Source: Paraburkholderia sp. (GTDB lineage Bacteria; Pseudomonadota; Gammaproteobacteria; Burkholderiales; Burkholderiaceae). From it: a DNA stretch of 64,000 nucleotides. The DNA lies in contig NZ_JAPWKB010000013.1 of assembly GCF_028283785.1 (NCBI RefSeq), forward strand, positions 1 to 64,000, read 5' to 3'. The notes under the pieces are model-generated. The model was given only the letters and a program-made list of their open reading frames with translations, ran no database searches and was not told where the DNA came from. This document shows, piece after piece, positions 43,962 to 52,852 of the stretch. The first letter of the stretch is position 1. Each line of letters opens with the position of its first letter. The position numbers were made by a program, and so were the translations under genes.

Positions 43962-44678
43962 TCAGTTGCCGGCGTCGGGTGCCGCGTTGGTTGCGGCGTC
44001 CGGGCCTGCGTCGACCGCTTCGATTTCCTGCGCGGCGCGCGCCAGAATGCCGGCGATACGGCGCTGTTCGTCGGCCGATGCGTTGTCGCGTTTCAGCATT
44101 GCGCGCTTCAACGCGCGACGCGCTTCGGTCAGCTCCGGCAACCAGCCGCCCTGGCTGATGTCCGCCGGTTCTTCGCCGGCAAACGCGCGACGCACCATGT
44201 CCATCTTGCGGGCGATATGGTTGATCCGCGCGAACATCAGATCGACGCGTTCGCGATTACTTTGCAGATACTCGCGCCCTGTGTCGGACAGTGCATAGCG
44301 TTTGCGGTTGCCTTCGAGTTGAACCGTCACGAAACCGAGTTCTTCGAGGTAGGTCAGCGCGGGATAGACCATGCCGGGGCTCGGCGCGTAAAAGCCGTTC
44401 GAGCGCGCTTCGAGTGCCTTGATCAGTTCGTAGCCGTGGCTCGGCTGCGCTTCGAGCAGACTGAGCAGCATCAGTTGCAGGTCTTCCGAGCTGAATTTGC
44501 GACCGCGCGGCATGCCGTCGCCTTCGCCGAAACCGCCGGGACCGCCGCCGAAACGGCCGCCGCCTTCACCGCGCGGGCCGCCGCCATGGCGATGACGGCC
44601 AATGGCATGCCACAACGCGTGCATTGGATGATGGGCGCCGCTGTGCGGCGTGCGGCCTGCTTTGGAATGATGTCGCAT
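43962..44678 (-). CDS. PadR-family repressor, YqjI-like (His-rich, metal-responsive)
   Basis: A 238-aa PadR regulator. The first 31 residues hold nine histidines, followed by a Gly-rich linker to about 58; the PadR winged helix runs from about 62 to 140 (LMLLSLLEAQPSHGYELIKALE ... YAPSPGMVYPALTYLEELGF) and the C-terminal region is helical. E. coli YqjI has the same His-rich head, binds nickel and represses yqjH. Here the reductase gene follows directly. The operator at 44701-44730 overlaps its own promoter, so autorepression is expected. GGAG precedes the ATG. Nickel sensing is inference. Confidence 0.92.
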   Translation of the reverse strand: MRHHSKAGRTPHSGAHHPMHALWHAIGRHRHGGGPRGEGGGRFGGGPGGFGEGDGMPRGRKFSSEDLQLMLLSLLEAQPSHGYELIKALEARSNGFYAPSPGMVYPALTYLEELGFVTVQLEGNRKRYALSDTGREYLQSNRERVDLMFARINHIARKMDMVRRAFAGEEPADISQGGWLPELTEARRALKRAMLKRDNASADEQRRIAGILARAAQEIEAVDAGPDAATNAAPDAGN

Positions 44679-44700
44679 GAGTGGAACTCCGTTCGAGTCG

Positions 44701-44742
44701 TAAGATGCATCTTAAGATATATATCTTAAGAGTGTTTGTCAA
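44701..44742 (-). promoter_or_regulatory. PadR operator overlapping a sigma-70 promoter
   Basis: The perfect 20-bp palindrome CTTAAGATATATATCTTAAG spans 44711-44730; a second palindrome TAAGATGCATCTTA spans 44701-44714. On the minus strand TTGACA (44742-44737), 17 bases, TATCTT (44719-44714) is a promoter whose spacer and -10 are covered by the palindromes. It lies 23-64 bases before the PadR start. Confidence 0.75.
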
Positions 44743-44910
44743 ACCCGATTTCGTGACTTTCGTGACGGCGGCGTCGTCGAAAGTGCATTAATGCATGACG
44801 TTATGTCATGAATGAAATGACACTCATGCTCTCGTGAAATCACCGATGCCCATCCAGAATGCACTTCACCCGCAGCGCTTTCCGCTGCACGAAAACCAGG
44901 AGTGAAGATC

Positions 44911-45795
44911 ATGTTTGCAATTTCAGGTGTGACAGGACAGGTCGGCGGTGCGGCAGCCCGTGCGTTGCTCGCGGCAGGGCATCCGGTGCGCGCGATCGTT
45001 CGCGACGAAAGCAAGGCCGCGCCGTGGCGTGCGTTGGGGGCCGAGATCGCGGTGGCGTCGGTGCAAGACACGGAGGCGTTGACCGCCGCGTTCGCCGGCA
45101 CGGAAGGCGTATTCGCGATGATTCCGCCGGATTTCGCGCCCAGCCGCGAATTTCCGGGCGCGCGGATCGCCGCGTCGTCGATCGTGCGGGCGTTGATGGC
45201 GGCGAAACCTTCGAAGATGGTGGCGCTGTCGTCGATTGGCGGTCATCGCGAATCGGGGCTTGGACTGATCACGCAAGTGCGGCTGTTCGAGGATGCGCTG
45301 GCGCACGCGGCCATGCCGACTGCAATTCTGCGTCCGGCGTGGTTTATGGAAAACTCGGTGTGGGACATCGCGCCGGCACAGGAAACGGGGATCATGTCGA
45401 GCTTTCTGCAACCGCTCGACCAGCCGTTTCCCATGATCGCGACCGACGATATCGGCAAGGTGATTGCGCAGACGCTGACGCAAACGTGGCAGGGACGGCG
45501 GGTGATCGAGATCGATGGGCCGCAGCGTTATACGCAGCATGAAATCGCGGCGTTGCTTGGCGGTGTGCTGGGCCGCAAGGTCACCGCGCAACCGGTGCCG
45601 CGCGATCAGTGGGAGGCAATTTTCCGTGCACAGGGCACCGACTGGCCGACACCGCGCATCGAGATGATCGATGGGTTCAATCGCGGCTGGATCGAGTTCG
45701 AAGCGTTCGGCGTCAACGAGCGCGTAACGGGTACCACGCGCTATGAGACGGTGCTTGCGCAACTGGCCGAGCGCGTTGCCGTGAGCGCGGCCTGA
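44911..45795 (+). CDS. NmrA/SDR-type NAD(P)-binding protein
   Basis: A 294-aa atypical SDR of the NmrA/QOR2 group. Rossmann motif ISGVTGQVGGAAARALLAAGH at the N-terminus; no YxxxK catalytic pair is apparent, so it may be an NAD(P)H sensor or quinone-oxidoreductase-like enzyme. ATG 44911 after AGGAG is preferred to a GTG nine bases earlier. It is divergent from the PadR operon with a 232-base gap and could be affected by the same operator. Confidence 0.85.
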   Translation: MFAISGVTGQVGGAAARALLAAGHPVRAIVRDESKAAPWRALGAEIAVASVQDTEALTAAFAGTEGVFAMIPPDFAPSREFPGARIAASSIVRALMAAKPSKMVALSSIGGHRESGLGLITQVRLFEDALAHAAMPTAILRPAWFMENSVWDIAPAQETGIMSSFLQPLDQPFPMIATDDIGKVIAQTLTQTWQGRRVIEIDGPQRYTQHEIAALLGGVLGRKVTAQPVPRDQWEAIFRAQGTDWPTPRIEMIDGFNRGWIEFEAFGVNERVTGTTRYETVLAQLAERVAVSAA

Positions 45796-45816
45796 CGACC
45801 GGGTGGGGCGTGCTGC

Positions 45817-45891
45817 ATGTGCCGCGCATGTCGCGAGCGTGGCATGCGCGGCACGCATGCGAAGATCGATGCATGCGCGTAGCGCATGCGA
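45817..45891. repeat. GCATGC-family repeat between convergent genes
   Basis: A 75-base block with six GCATG cores, including GCATGCGC (45871-45878) / GCGCATGC (45882-45889) with a three-base loop. It fills the gap between the NmrA stop (45795) and the glutaminase stop (45894). Confidence 0.8.
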
Positions 45892-45893
45892 AC

Positions 45894-46808
45894 TCAGAAG
45901 ATCGACTGCCCTGTATACGTGGTCAACCATTCCAGCGCCAGCACGCCGGCCAGCGAATTGCCGTTGCTGTCGAGCGCCGGCGACCACACGCAGACCGCCA
46001 TTTCCCCCGGCAGCACCGCAACGATCCCACCGCCGACCCCGCTTTTCGCCGGCAATCCAACCCGAAACACGAAATCGCCCGCCGCATCGTAGGTGCCGCA
46101 GGTCAGCATCAGCGCGGACAATCGCTTGGTCGAACTGCTGTCGAGAATCCGTTCGCCGCTGACGGGCGCAATACCGCCATTGCTCAGAAACAGCGCCGCA
46201 CGCGCGACTTCGACGCAACTCATCGAAATGGCGCACTGCCGGCAATACGCATCCACCACCGACTCCGGCGGCATTTCCAGATTGCCGAAGCTAGCCATGA
46301 AGTGCGCCATCGCCCGATTGCGGTGCGCATGACGCAGCTCCGATTGCGCTACACGCAGGTCGTAATCGATGCCCGGGTCGCCCGTAAGCCGCTGCATGAA
46401 CTGGACGAGTGCGTTTTCCGCATGCGCAAAACGGCGGCACAGCACGTCGGTCACGACCAGTGCGCCCGCATTGATAAACGGATTGCGCGGCTTGCCGTGT
46501 TCGGCTTCGAGTTGGACCAGCGAATTAAAGGCCGTCCCCGACGGCTCACGTCCCACGCGTTCCCACAGCGCGTCGCCGAGCAGGCGAAACGCGAGCGTGC
46601 AAGCGAACAGTTTGGAAATGCTCTGGATCGAGAAGCGCGTGTCGGCCTGACCGGTGCGGAAAACCTCGCCGGTCGGCGTGACGATCGCCATGCCGAAGCT
46701 GTCGGCGGGGACGTTCGCCAGTTCGGGAATATAGTCGGCCACGCGGCCCGTGCCGAGATACGGCTGCAGGTCGCGGTGGATCTGGTCGAGGATTTGGGCG
46801 TAGTTCAT
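45894..46808 (-). CDS. glsA: Glutaminase
   Basis: A 304-aa serine-type glutaminase hydrolysing glutamine to glutamate and ammonia. The S-x-x-K catalytic motif is S63-K66 (FSIQSISKLFA); KPRNPFINAGA, the YCRQCAISMSCVEVA segment and FRVGLPAKSGVGGGI are diagnostic. The length matches the family (about 305). ATG 46808 has only a weak ribosome site. Stand-alone gene. Confidence 0.95.
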   Translation of the reverse strand: MNYAQILDQIHRDLQPYLGTGRVADYIPELANVPADSFGMAIVTPTGEVFRTGQADTRFSIQSISKLFACTLAFRLLGDALWERVGREPSGTAFNSLVQLEAEHGKPRNPFINAGALVVTDVLCRRFAHAENALVQFMQRLTGDPGIDYDLRVAQSELRHAHRNRAMAHFMASFGNLEMPPESVVDAYCRQCAISMSCVEVARAALFLSNGGIAPVSGERILDSSSTKRLSALMLTCGTYDAAGDFVFRVGLPAKSGVGGGIVAVLPGEMAVCVWSPALDSNGNSLAGVLALEWLTTYTGQSIF

Positions 46809-46980
46809 CGCGGGCACCGTTGAGGCGTCGATTCTAGCAATCAATCTGGCACGAATTGACGCTGCGCGACTGTCCATGCGCGCGGACCGTCGCAGCGTGG
46901 CCGGAAACCGGAGCTGCAGGCTAAAAATTGCCTATGCTAATCTGGACTGTTTTCGAACCTGACAGGGCAAAACGGACAGC

Positions 46981-47787
46981 ATGACGACCCCTTTCGACCC
47001 GAATGCGGATTCGCGTCCGGTTTTCGTCGTTGCCGGACGCCATACGTCGCTCGATGAAACAGCGCATTCCGCTCGTCACGTGCGGCTGATTTATGCGCGC
47101 GAAGGGGTGTTGACGGTGTGCAACGAAACCGGTCGTTGGGTCGCGCCGCCGGGTTATGCGGTGTGGGTGTTGCCGGGTCTGGCGTACCGGCTGGTGGCCA
47201 GCGGGCCGGTGGCGTGGCAGTCGCTTTATCTCGATCCGGAGAAAATGGAGGGTGCGGTTTGCGCATCGGTTTTGCCCGCGCAAGCGTGCGTCGTGAAGGT
47301 GGATCGACTGGTCGATGCGCTGCTTGAGGCCGCAACCGATCCGTCGCCCGGCAGCGGGGCGGCGCATCCCATGGACGACGGCTCGAACGAGCCCGACGAT
47401 GCGCACGCCCGACTGATGCAGGTGCTGCTCGACCGTTTGTCCACGCTCGACATCGCACCGTTGGGTTTGAACTGGCCGCGTGATCCGCGCAGCCGCCTGA
47501 TCGCGGATGCGCTGTGCGGTGATCCGGCGCAGCAGACTGTGCTCGACGCGCTTGCCGCGTCGGCGGGCGTGGCCGCGCGGACGGCGGCGCGGTTGTTCGT
47601 CCGAGAGACGGGATTGACGTTCGGGCAGTGGCGGCAGCAGTGGCGTCTGTTGATCGCGCTGGAGCGGCTGGGGCGGGGCGCGAGTGTGGCGCAGGTTGCC
47701 GCCGGGGTCGGCTATAGCGACGTGTCGTCGTTTATCGCGGTGTTCCGCGAGGCGATGCGCGAAACGCCCGCGAGATTCTTCCGCTGA
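46981..47787 (+). CDS. AraC-family regulator with cupin N-terminus
   Basis: A 268-aa regulator: an N-terminal cupin-like sensor (about 10-90; YAREGVLTVCNETGRWVAPPGYAVWVLPG) and a C-terminal AraC double HTH (about 175-265; SAGVAARTAARLFVRETGLTFGQWRQQWRL and ASVAQVAAGVGYSDVSSFIAVFREAMRETPARFF). It converges on the EmrB-type pump gene, with 52 bases between the stops; it may regulate it, but the orientation does not prove that. Confidence 0.9.
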   Translation: MTTPFDPNADSRPVFVVAGRHTSLDETAHSARHVRLIYAREGVLTVCNETGRWVAPPGYAVWVLPGLAYRLVASGPVAWQSLYLDPEKMEGAVCASVLPAQACVVKVDRLVDALLEAATDPSPGSGAAHPMDDGSNEPDDAHARLMQVLLDRLSTLDIAPLGLNWPRDPRSRLIADALCGDPAQQTVLDALAASAGVAARTAARLFVRETGLTFGQWRQQWRLLIALERLGRGASVAQVAAGVGYSDVSSFIAVFREAMRETPARFFR

Positions 47788-47839
47788 CGCGTCGCGCGTG
47801 ACGGTGTCGCCCCGATGACGGGGCGACACGAAACGGTCC

Positions 47840-49435
47840 TCAGTGCGCGCCCGCCGCGCCGCCACCGCCGCCCTTCGACGGCTTGGTGATCCAAATCAGC
47901 GGAATGATCATCACGAAGATGATCGCGGACACATAGAAAATGTCGTTCAGGCCGAGCATCGCGGCTTGCGTATTCAGCTGGAAATCGAACAGCGCATGCG
48001 CCGACGACGTGTTCATATGCAACAACGATTTCGTCGCCTCGATGCTCTGGTTGAACACCGGGTTGTTGACGTTCGCCTGCTCGGTCAGTCGCTCATGGTG
48101 CAGCACCGTGCGGTTGTTCCACGCATTGCCCGCCAGCGACGTCCCGACCGCGCCGCAGAACACCCGAGCGAAGTTCGACAGACCCGCTGCAGCCGGAATC
48201 TTGTTCGGCGGTTGTCCCGACAGGATGATCGCGGTCAGCGGCACGAAGAACAGCGCCATCGGAATGCCTTGCAGCAGGGTGGGCATCACCAGATGGAACG
48301 TGTCGATTTCGATCACGTACAACGACCGCATATAAAACACGATCGCGAATCCGATAAACGCCACGGTCGCAATTATCCGCGCGTCCGATCGCGGCAAGAC
48401 GCGCCCGAGCACGGGTGCGAGCAGCACCGCGAATATGCCGAGCGGTGCCGTCACCAGACCCGCATCGACCGAGCGGTAGCCGAGATACTCCTGCATCCAT
48501 TGCGGCAGTAACACCAGATTGCCGAAGAACACGCCGTAGGCGACGGAAATCGCAATCGTGCCGCCCAGAAAATTGCGTTGCGTAAACAGCCGCAAATCGA
48601 CGATCGGATTCTCTTCGGTCAATTCCCATATCAGGAAAAACGCAAAGCTGATCAGCGCGACGACGGCCAGAATCACGATCAACGGCGAGTTGAACCAGTC
48701 GAGATCCTTGCCTTTGTCGAGCATGATCTGTAACGATGCGACCCACGTGATCAGCAGGCCGAGACCGACGACGTCGATCGGCAGTTTGCGGATCGGCGAC
48801 TCGCGGGTCCGGTAGATCATCCACGTGACGCCCGCCGCGAAAATGCCGACCGGGATGTTGATGTAGAAGATCCACGACCAGCTATAACTGTCCGTGATCC
48901 AGCCGCCGAGCGCGGGTCCGGCGATCGGTCCGACGGTTGCCGTCATCGCCCATAACGCGAGGGCGGTGGACGATTTCTCTTTGGGATACGAGCCGAGCAG
49001 AATGGCCTGCGACAACGGAATCAGCGGCCCGGCAACGGCGCCCTGCAGCACCCGCGCGACCAGCAGCACCGGCAGCGTGGGCGCGATCCCGCACAGCCAC
49101 GACGCCAGTACGAACATCAGGATCGCGCCGACGAACAGCTTGATCTGGCCGAAACGCTGCGTCAGCCAGCCGGTCAGCGGAATCGACACGGCGTTTGCGG
49201 CGGCGAACACGGTGATGACCCACGTGCCTTCATCGACGGACACGCCCAGGTTGCCCGAGATGGTCGGAATCGCAACGTTCGCGATCGACGTATCTAGCAC
49301 GTTCATGAACGTCGCCAGCGCGACCGCAATCGTCGCGAGCACCAGTTGGCCGCCCTGCAACGGCGGCAGCGCGGGCGGCGCGGCAGGCGGTTGCGGCGGT
49401 CCGGCCGGCGCGGCGCCGGGATTCGGTTGATTCAA
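47840..49435 (-). CDS. EmrB/QacA-type multidrug MFS transporter
   Basis: A 531-aa, 14-helix DHA2 drug exporter. Motifs: LDTSIANVAIPTI in helix 1, LTQRFGQIKLF in loop 2-3, and VLQGAVAGPLIPLSQAILL in helix 4-5. The N-terminal 30 residues are Pro/Ala-rich. The start is a TTG at 49435 with GGAG seven bases upstream, an uncommon codon but the best-placed one. No EmrA-type fusion protein lies beside it. The AraC regulator gene downstream is a candidate controller. Confidence 0.9.
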   Translation of the reverse strand: MNQPNPGAAPAGPPQPPAAPPALPPLQGGQLVLATIAVALATFMNVLDTSIANVAIPTISGNLGVSVDEGTWVITVFAAANAVSIPLTGWLTQRFGQIKLFVGAILMFVLASWLCGIAPTLPVLLVARVLQGAVAGPLIPLSQAILLGSYPKEKSSTALALWAMTATVGPIAGPALGGWITDSYSWSWIFYINIPVGIFAAGVTWMIYRTRESPIRKLPIDVVGLGLLITWVASLQIMLDKGKDLDWFNSPLIVILAVVALISFAFFLIWELTEENPIVDLRLFTQRNFLGGTIAISVAYGVFFGNLVLLPQWMQEYLGYRSVDAGLVTAPLGIFAVLLAPVLGRVLPRSDARIIATVAFIGFAIVFYMRSLYVIEIDTFHLVMPTLLQGIPMALFFVPLTAIILSGQPPNKIPAAAGLSNFARVFCGAVGTSLAGNAWNNRTVLHHERLTEQANVNNPVFNQSIEATKSLLHMNTSSAHALFDFQLNTQAAMLGLNDIFYVSAIIFVMIIPLIWITKPSKGGGGGAAGAH

Positions 49436-49695
49436 AAGGGTTCTCCAGCAGACAGAAAAGCAAAAGCCGCGTGAGCGGGCGGCGCCGTCGATGGCGCCGC
49501 GGCCGAGTGAGGCGTGCGCTGAAAAGGATACCCGGAATCAACGCCGATTGCCTGCGAGCCGCCAACCCGCGCGGGCCTTGCAGCGGTTTCGCGGGACGCT
49601 CCGGCCGCGGCTGCAAGGATGGCGGACGTGACGTTTAGCGGCGGGGTATGCTCCCGCCTGTTGACGGCAAGCTTGAGAAAAAAGAGGAAAAGACC

Positions 49696-50367
49696 ATGTC
49701 TTGGGAACAGTTCGAACACGGCTGGCGCCTGGCGCCCGCCACCCTTTCCACCGGAGCAGCGGCCAAACCGCGCGCGCTGGTCGTGCTGTTGCACGGCGTC
49801 GGCAGCAATGCGCGCGACCTGATGCCGCTCGCCGACATCTGGCGCGAAACCTTGCCCGACGCGGGGTTCGTGTCGCTGAACGGCAGCGAGCCGTTCGACG
49901 GCGGTTTCGACGGACGCCAGTGGTTCAGTCTGCGCGACGTCACGCCGGCCAATCGCACCGGACGCGTCGAAGCGGCGTATCCGGCGTTGCTGACCATGCT
50001 GCAAAACGAACTTGCGCACTGGCATCTCGGCTTTAGCGAACTCGCGCTGGTCGGGTTCTCGCAAGGCTCGATCATGTCGCTGCATCACGTCGCGACGAAT
50101 CCGGCGGGCGCAGCCGTGGTCGTCGCGTATTCGGGGCGTCTCGCGTCGCCGGTTGTCGCGCAAAGCCGCACGCCGCTGACGCTGGTGCACGGTGAAGAAG
50201 ACGCGGTGATTCCGGTGCAGGAAACCGAGCAGGCCGCCATCGCATTCAGCGATGCGGGCTATCCGGTCGAGGCGTACGCATTGCCGGGCATTGGTCACAC
50301 CATTTCCGGCGACGGCGCGATGCTCGGCCGCGACGCACTTGCGCGCGCATTCAGCGGCGCGGTCTGA
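49696..50367 (+). CDS. Phospholipase/carboxylesterase (YpfH type)
   Basis: A 223-aa alpha/beta hydrolase. Catalytic triad: Ser in GFSQGS, Asp in HGEEDAVIP, His in GIGHTIS; the oxyanion segment is VVLLHGVGSNARDL. It hydrolyses short-chain esters; the physiological substrate is unknown. GAGG precedes the ATG. Confidence 0.9.
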   Translation: MSWEQFEHGWRLAPATLSTGAAAKPRALVVLLHGVGSNARDLMPLADIWRETLPDAGFVSLNGSEPFDGGFDGRQWFSLRDVTPANRTGRVEAAYPALLTMLQNELAHWHLGFSELALVGFSQGSIMSLHHVATNPAGAAVVVAYSGRLASPVVAQSRTPLTLVHGEEDAVIPVQETEQAAIAFSDAGYPVEAYALPGIGHTISGDGAMLGRDALARAFSGAV

Positions 50368-50387
50368 AACTGCATTTCGACGCTGGA

Positions 50388-50450
50388 TTTAGGGGTTAAA
50401 AGCGGCTCGCCGAAGAATCGGTAAGAAAACAAAACCGCAGAACCCCTAAA
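50388..50450. repeat. 10-bp inverted repeat upstream of the MreB paralogue
   Basis: TTTAGGGGTT (50388-50397) and AACCCCTAAA (50441-50450), perfect arms 43 bases apart. The right arm merges with the -35 of the FliA-like promoter, so it may be a regulator site or a chance extension. Confidence 0.5.
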
Positions 50451-50473
50451 GATTTTGTTCGACTTGCCGTTTA
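50447..50473 (+). promoter_or_regulatory. FliA (sigma-28)-like promoter before the MreB paralogue
   Basis: TAAAGATT, exactly 11 bases, GCCGTTTA, against the enterobacterial consensus TAAAGTTT-N11-GCCGATAA: 13 of 16 positions match. It lies about 143 bases upstream of the MreB-like start. Confidence 0.55.
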
Positions 50474-50615
50474 CAGAGCATTGGCATGACAATCACCCGC
50501 GCCGCGCGGGACTCTGTCGGGCCACACAATGGTTCGCAGACAAGCGGTGCAGTCGGGGAATACGCAGTGCCCAACATGCCCAACCGGGCTCATAACGACA
50601 CACGCAGAATCATTC

Positions 50616-51668
50616 ATGGCGAGACCGAAGCCGCAACATCTTCTTTCCAGGCACCTTGCCCGCCATTCCGTCGCGGTCGATCTCGGCACGGCCAACACGC
50701 TCATCTATACGGATGATGGTGGCGTCGTCCTGAATCAACCGTCGGTGGTGTGCTTTCGACGACACGTCGAAGCGGGGCAGACGCGCGTCGCCTCTGTCGG
50801 CACCGAAGCGCGTCAGTTGCTCGGGCGCGCGCCGCAAAATCTCGAACCCATCAAGCCGATGCGTCACGGCGTGATCGCCAATTTCTCGGCGGCCGAACAG
50901 ATGATCCGTCAGTTCATCGCGATGGCGCGTCCCGCGCCGCGCTTCGGCCGGCGGGCAGCCTTCACGATCTGCGTTCCGGCAGGCGCCACGCAGGTGGAGC
51001 GCCGCGCGATCCGCGAAGCGGCGTTTGCCGCAGGCGCGGGCACCGTCAACCTGATCGGCGACTCGCTGGCGTCGGCAGTCGGCGCGGGCTTGCCGGTGTC
51101 GGCGGCGACGGGTTCGATGGTCGTCGATATCGGCGGCGGCACGACCGAAGTCGGCGTGATCGCGCTCGGCGGCACGGCCTATAGCGGCTCGATCCGCGTC
51201 GGCGGCGGCCAGTTCGATACGGCGATCATCAACTACGTGCGCAATCTGTACGGCGTGGTGATCGGCGAGCAAACCGCCGAGCACATGAAGAAAACGCTCG
51301 GCACCGCATTGCGCGACGTGCCGCTCGAAACCGGAAAAGCGACCGGCCGCAGCGCCGACGACGGCTTGCCGCGCACGATCGAGCTGACCAATCACGACAT
51401 CGCCGACGCGATCGATGCGCCGTTGCGTCAGGTGATCGGCGCAATCAAGACCGCGCTCGAAACCGCACCGGCCGAACTCATCACCGATATCGCCACGGCC
51501 GGCATTGTGCTGACCGGCGGCGGCGCGTTGCTGAACCATTTGCCGCGTCGTCTGACCGACGAACTCGGCGTGACCGTGCGCATCGCCGACGAACCGCTGA
51601 CCTGCGCGGTGCGTGGCGCAGGGCAGGCCGCCGAAGCCGGCCTCGTCGATGCATTCGGATTCGACTGA
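50616..51668 (+). CDS. MreB-family actin-like protein (paralogue)
   Basis: A 350-aa actin-fold protein. VAVDLGTANTLIY is phosphate loop 1, MVVDIGGGTTEVGVIALGG phosphate loop 2, and IVLTGGGALLNHLPRRL the adenosine motif, all as in MreB. It differs from canonical MreB by a Pro/His/Arg-rich N-terminal 17 residues in place of the usual membrane-binding helix. No mreC, mreD, pbp2 or rodA neighbours, so it is not the main cell-shape locus. A FliA-like promoter lies upstream. ATG 50616 is chosen; the frame is open from 50529 but the added residues look non-coding. Confidence 0.9.
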   Translation: MARPKPQHLLSRHLARHSVAVDLGTANTLIYTDDGGVVLNQPSVVCFRRHVEAGQTRVASVGTEARQLLGRAPQNLEPIKPMRHGVIANFSAAEQMIRQFIAMARPAPRFGRRAAFTICVPAGATQVERRAIREAAFAAGAGTVNLIGDSLASAVGAGLPVSAATGSMVVDIGGGTTEVGVIALGGTAYSGSIRVGGGQFDTAIINYVRNLYGVVIGEQTAEHMKKTLGTALRDVPLETGKATGRSADDGLPRTIELTNHDIADAIDAPLRQVIGAIKTALETAPAELITDIATAGIVLTGGGALLNHLPRRLTDELGVTVRIADEPLTCAVRGAGQAAEAGLVDAFGFD

Positions 51669-51927
51669 ATGGCTCCGTCGATGCATCCGTTTTACCCGGC
51701 TTGACCGCGTCGATCGAGCCGGCCGGACTAACCGGACGGACGGTCGGCGAGCCCCGCATTTCATGGGTGGTTAATTGCAACCCAAACTGTGAACAGGTCA
51801 CACGTTTTATAAATGGCTGTGTGACAATGCCGCCTGGCAATTCCGCATTTTCCTGATCAATCTGACTCTGCTGTCGTGAACGCTGCGCGGTTTGTGCGCG
51901 CGGCGGCATCGCTTGCATTCCAATCCC

Positions 51928-52785
51928 GTGACGTCCTCCCATACTGCTTCCCCCGATTCTCCCTCCGTTTCGACTATCGAACTTACAAGCGGTCTGCGCA
52001 TGCCTTATGTCGAGGCCGGCGAAGGCGAGCCGCTGCTGTTCGTGCACGGCTCGCTGTGCGATTACCGTTACTGGCAGCCGCAACTCTCCGGGCTGTCGAA
52101 GCGCTACCGGTGCATTAGCGTGAGTCTCACGCACTACTGGCCCGTGACGGACACGCAGGAAGGCCTGCCGTTCAGCTGGAGTCAGCATGCCGACGACCTC
52201 GCGGAATTTATCGAGCGTTTCGGCGCGGGTCCGATGCACGTGGTCGGGCACTCGCGCGGCGGTTGCGTGGCGTTTCATTTCGCGCGACGCCATGCACAGC
52301 ATGTGCGCACGCTGACGCTCGCCGATCCCGGCGGCCCGTTGCAGATCGCCGGACGTGCGCCCGCGGCATTGCCCGAACCCGTCAATGCATTGCGCGCACG
52401 CGCGGCGCAACTGATCGAAGACGGCGACGTGGATGCCGGTCTGCAACTGTTCGTGGATTCGGTGAGCCGACCTGGCTTCTGGGAGAAAAGCACGACCGGT
52501 TTCCGCCGGATGGCGACCGATAACGCGCACACGCTCGCGCGTCAGTTCCGCGATGCGTTGCCTGCGTATGTGCCGGAAGAAGCCGCGGAGATTCGCTGTC
52601 CGGTGCTGCTGATAGATGGAGAGAAAAGTCCGCTGATGTTCCGCCGGACGGCCGAAGCGCTGGTGACCTGGTTGCCCGATGCACGCCGCAATACGGTGGC
52701 CGGCGCGTCGCACGGAATGAATCTCGCGCATCCGTCGGCGTTCAATCGTTTCGTGGACGAGTTCATCGTCAGCGCGGGCGTGTAG
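51928..52785 (+). CDS. Alpha/beta-hydrolase
   Basis: A protein of about 285 aa with the hydrolase fold: oxyanion motif LLFVHGSLCDYRYW, nucleophile Ser in VGHSRGGCVA, Asp in LLIDGEKSP, His in AGASHGMNLAHP. Likely an esterase, haloalkane- or epoxide-hydrolase-like enzyme; substrate unknown. The start is uncertain: GTG 51928 is given, with TTG 51892 in the same frame; the conserved fold begins near residue 18. A 259-base AT-richer gap precedes it, holding its promoter. Confidence 0.85.
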   Translation: MTSSHTASPDSPSVSTIELTSGLRMPYVEAGEGEPLLFVHGSLCDYRYWQPQLSGLSKRYRCISVSLTHYWPVTDTQEGLPFSWSQHADDLAEFIERFGAGPMHVVGHSRGGCVAFHFARRHAQHVRTLTLADPGGPLQIAGRAPAALPEPVNALRARAAQLIEDGDVDAGLQLFVDSVSRPGFWEKSTTGFRRMATDNAHTLARQFRDALPAYVPEEAAEIRCPVLLIDGEKSPLMFRRTAEALVTWLPDARRNTVAGASHGMNLAHPSAFNRFVDEFIVSAGV

Positions 52786-52852
52786 GGTCGGCGTAGCGCA
52801 CGACGGTGCATCGCCCGGCTGATTTCAGCGCATGGCTGGAACGACCGGGCGG

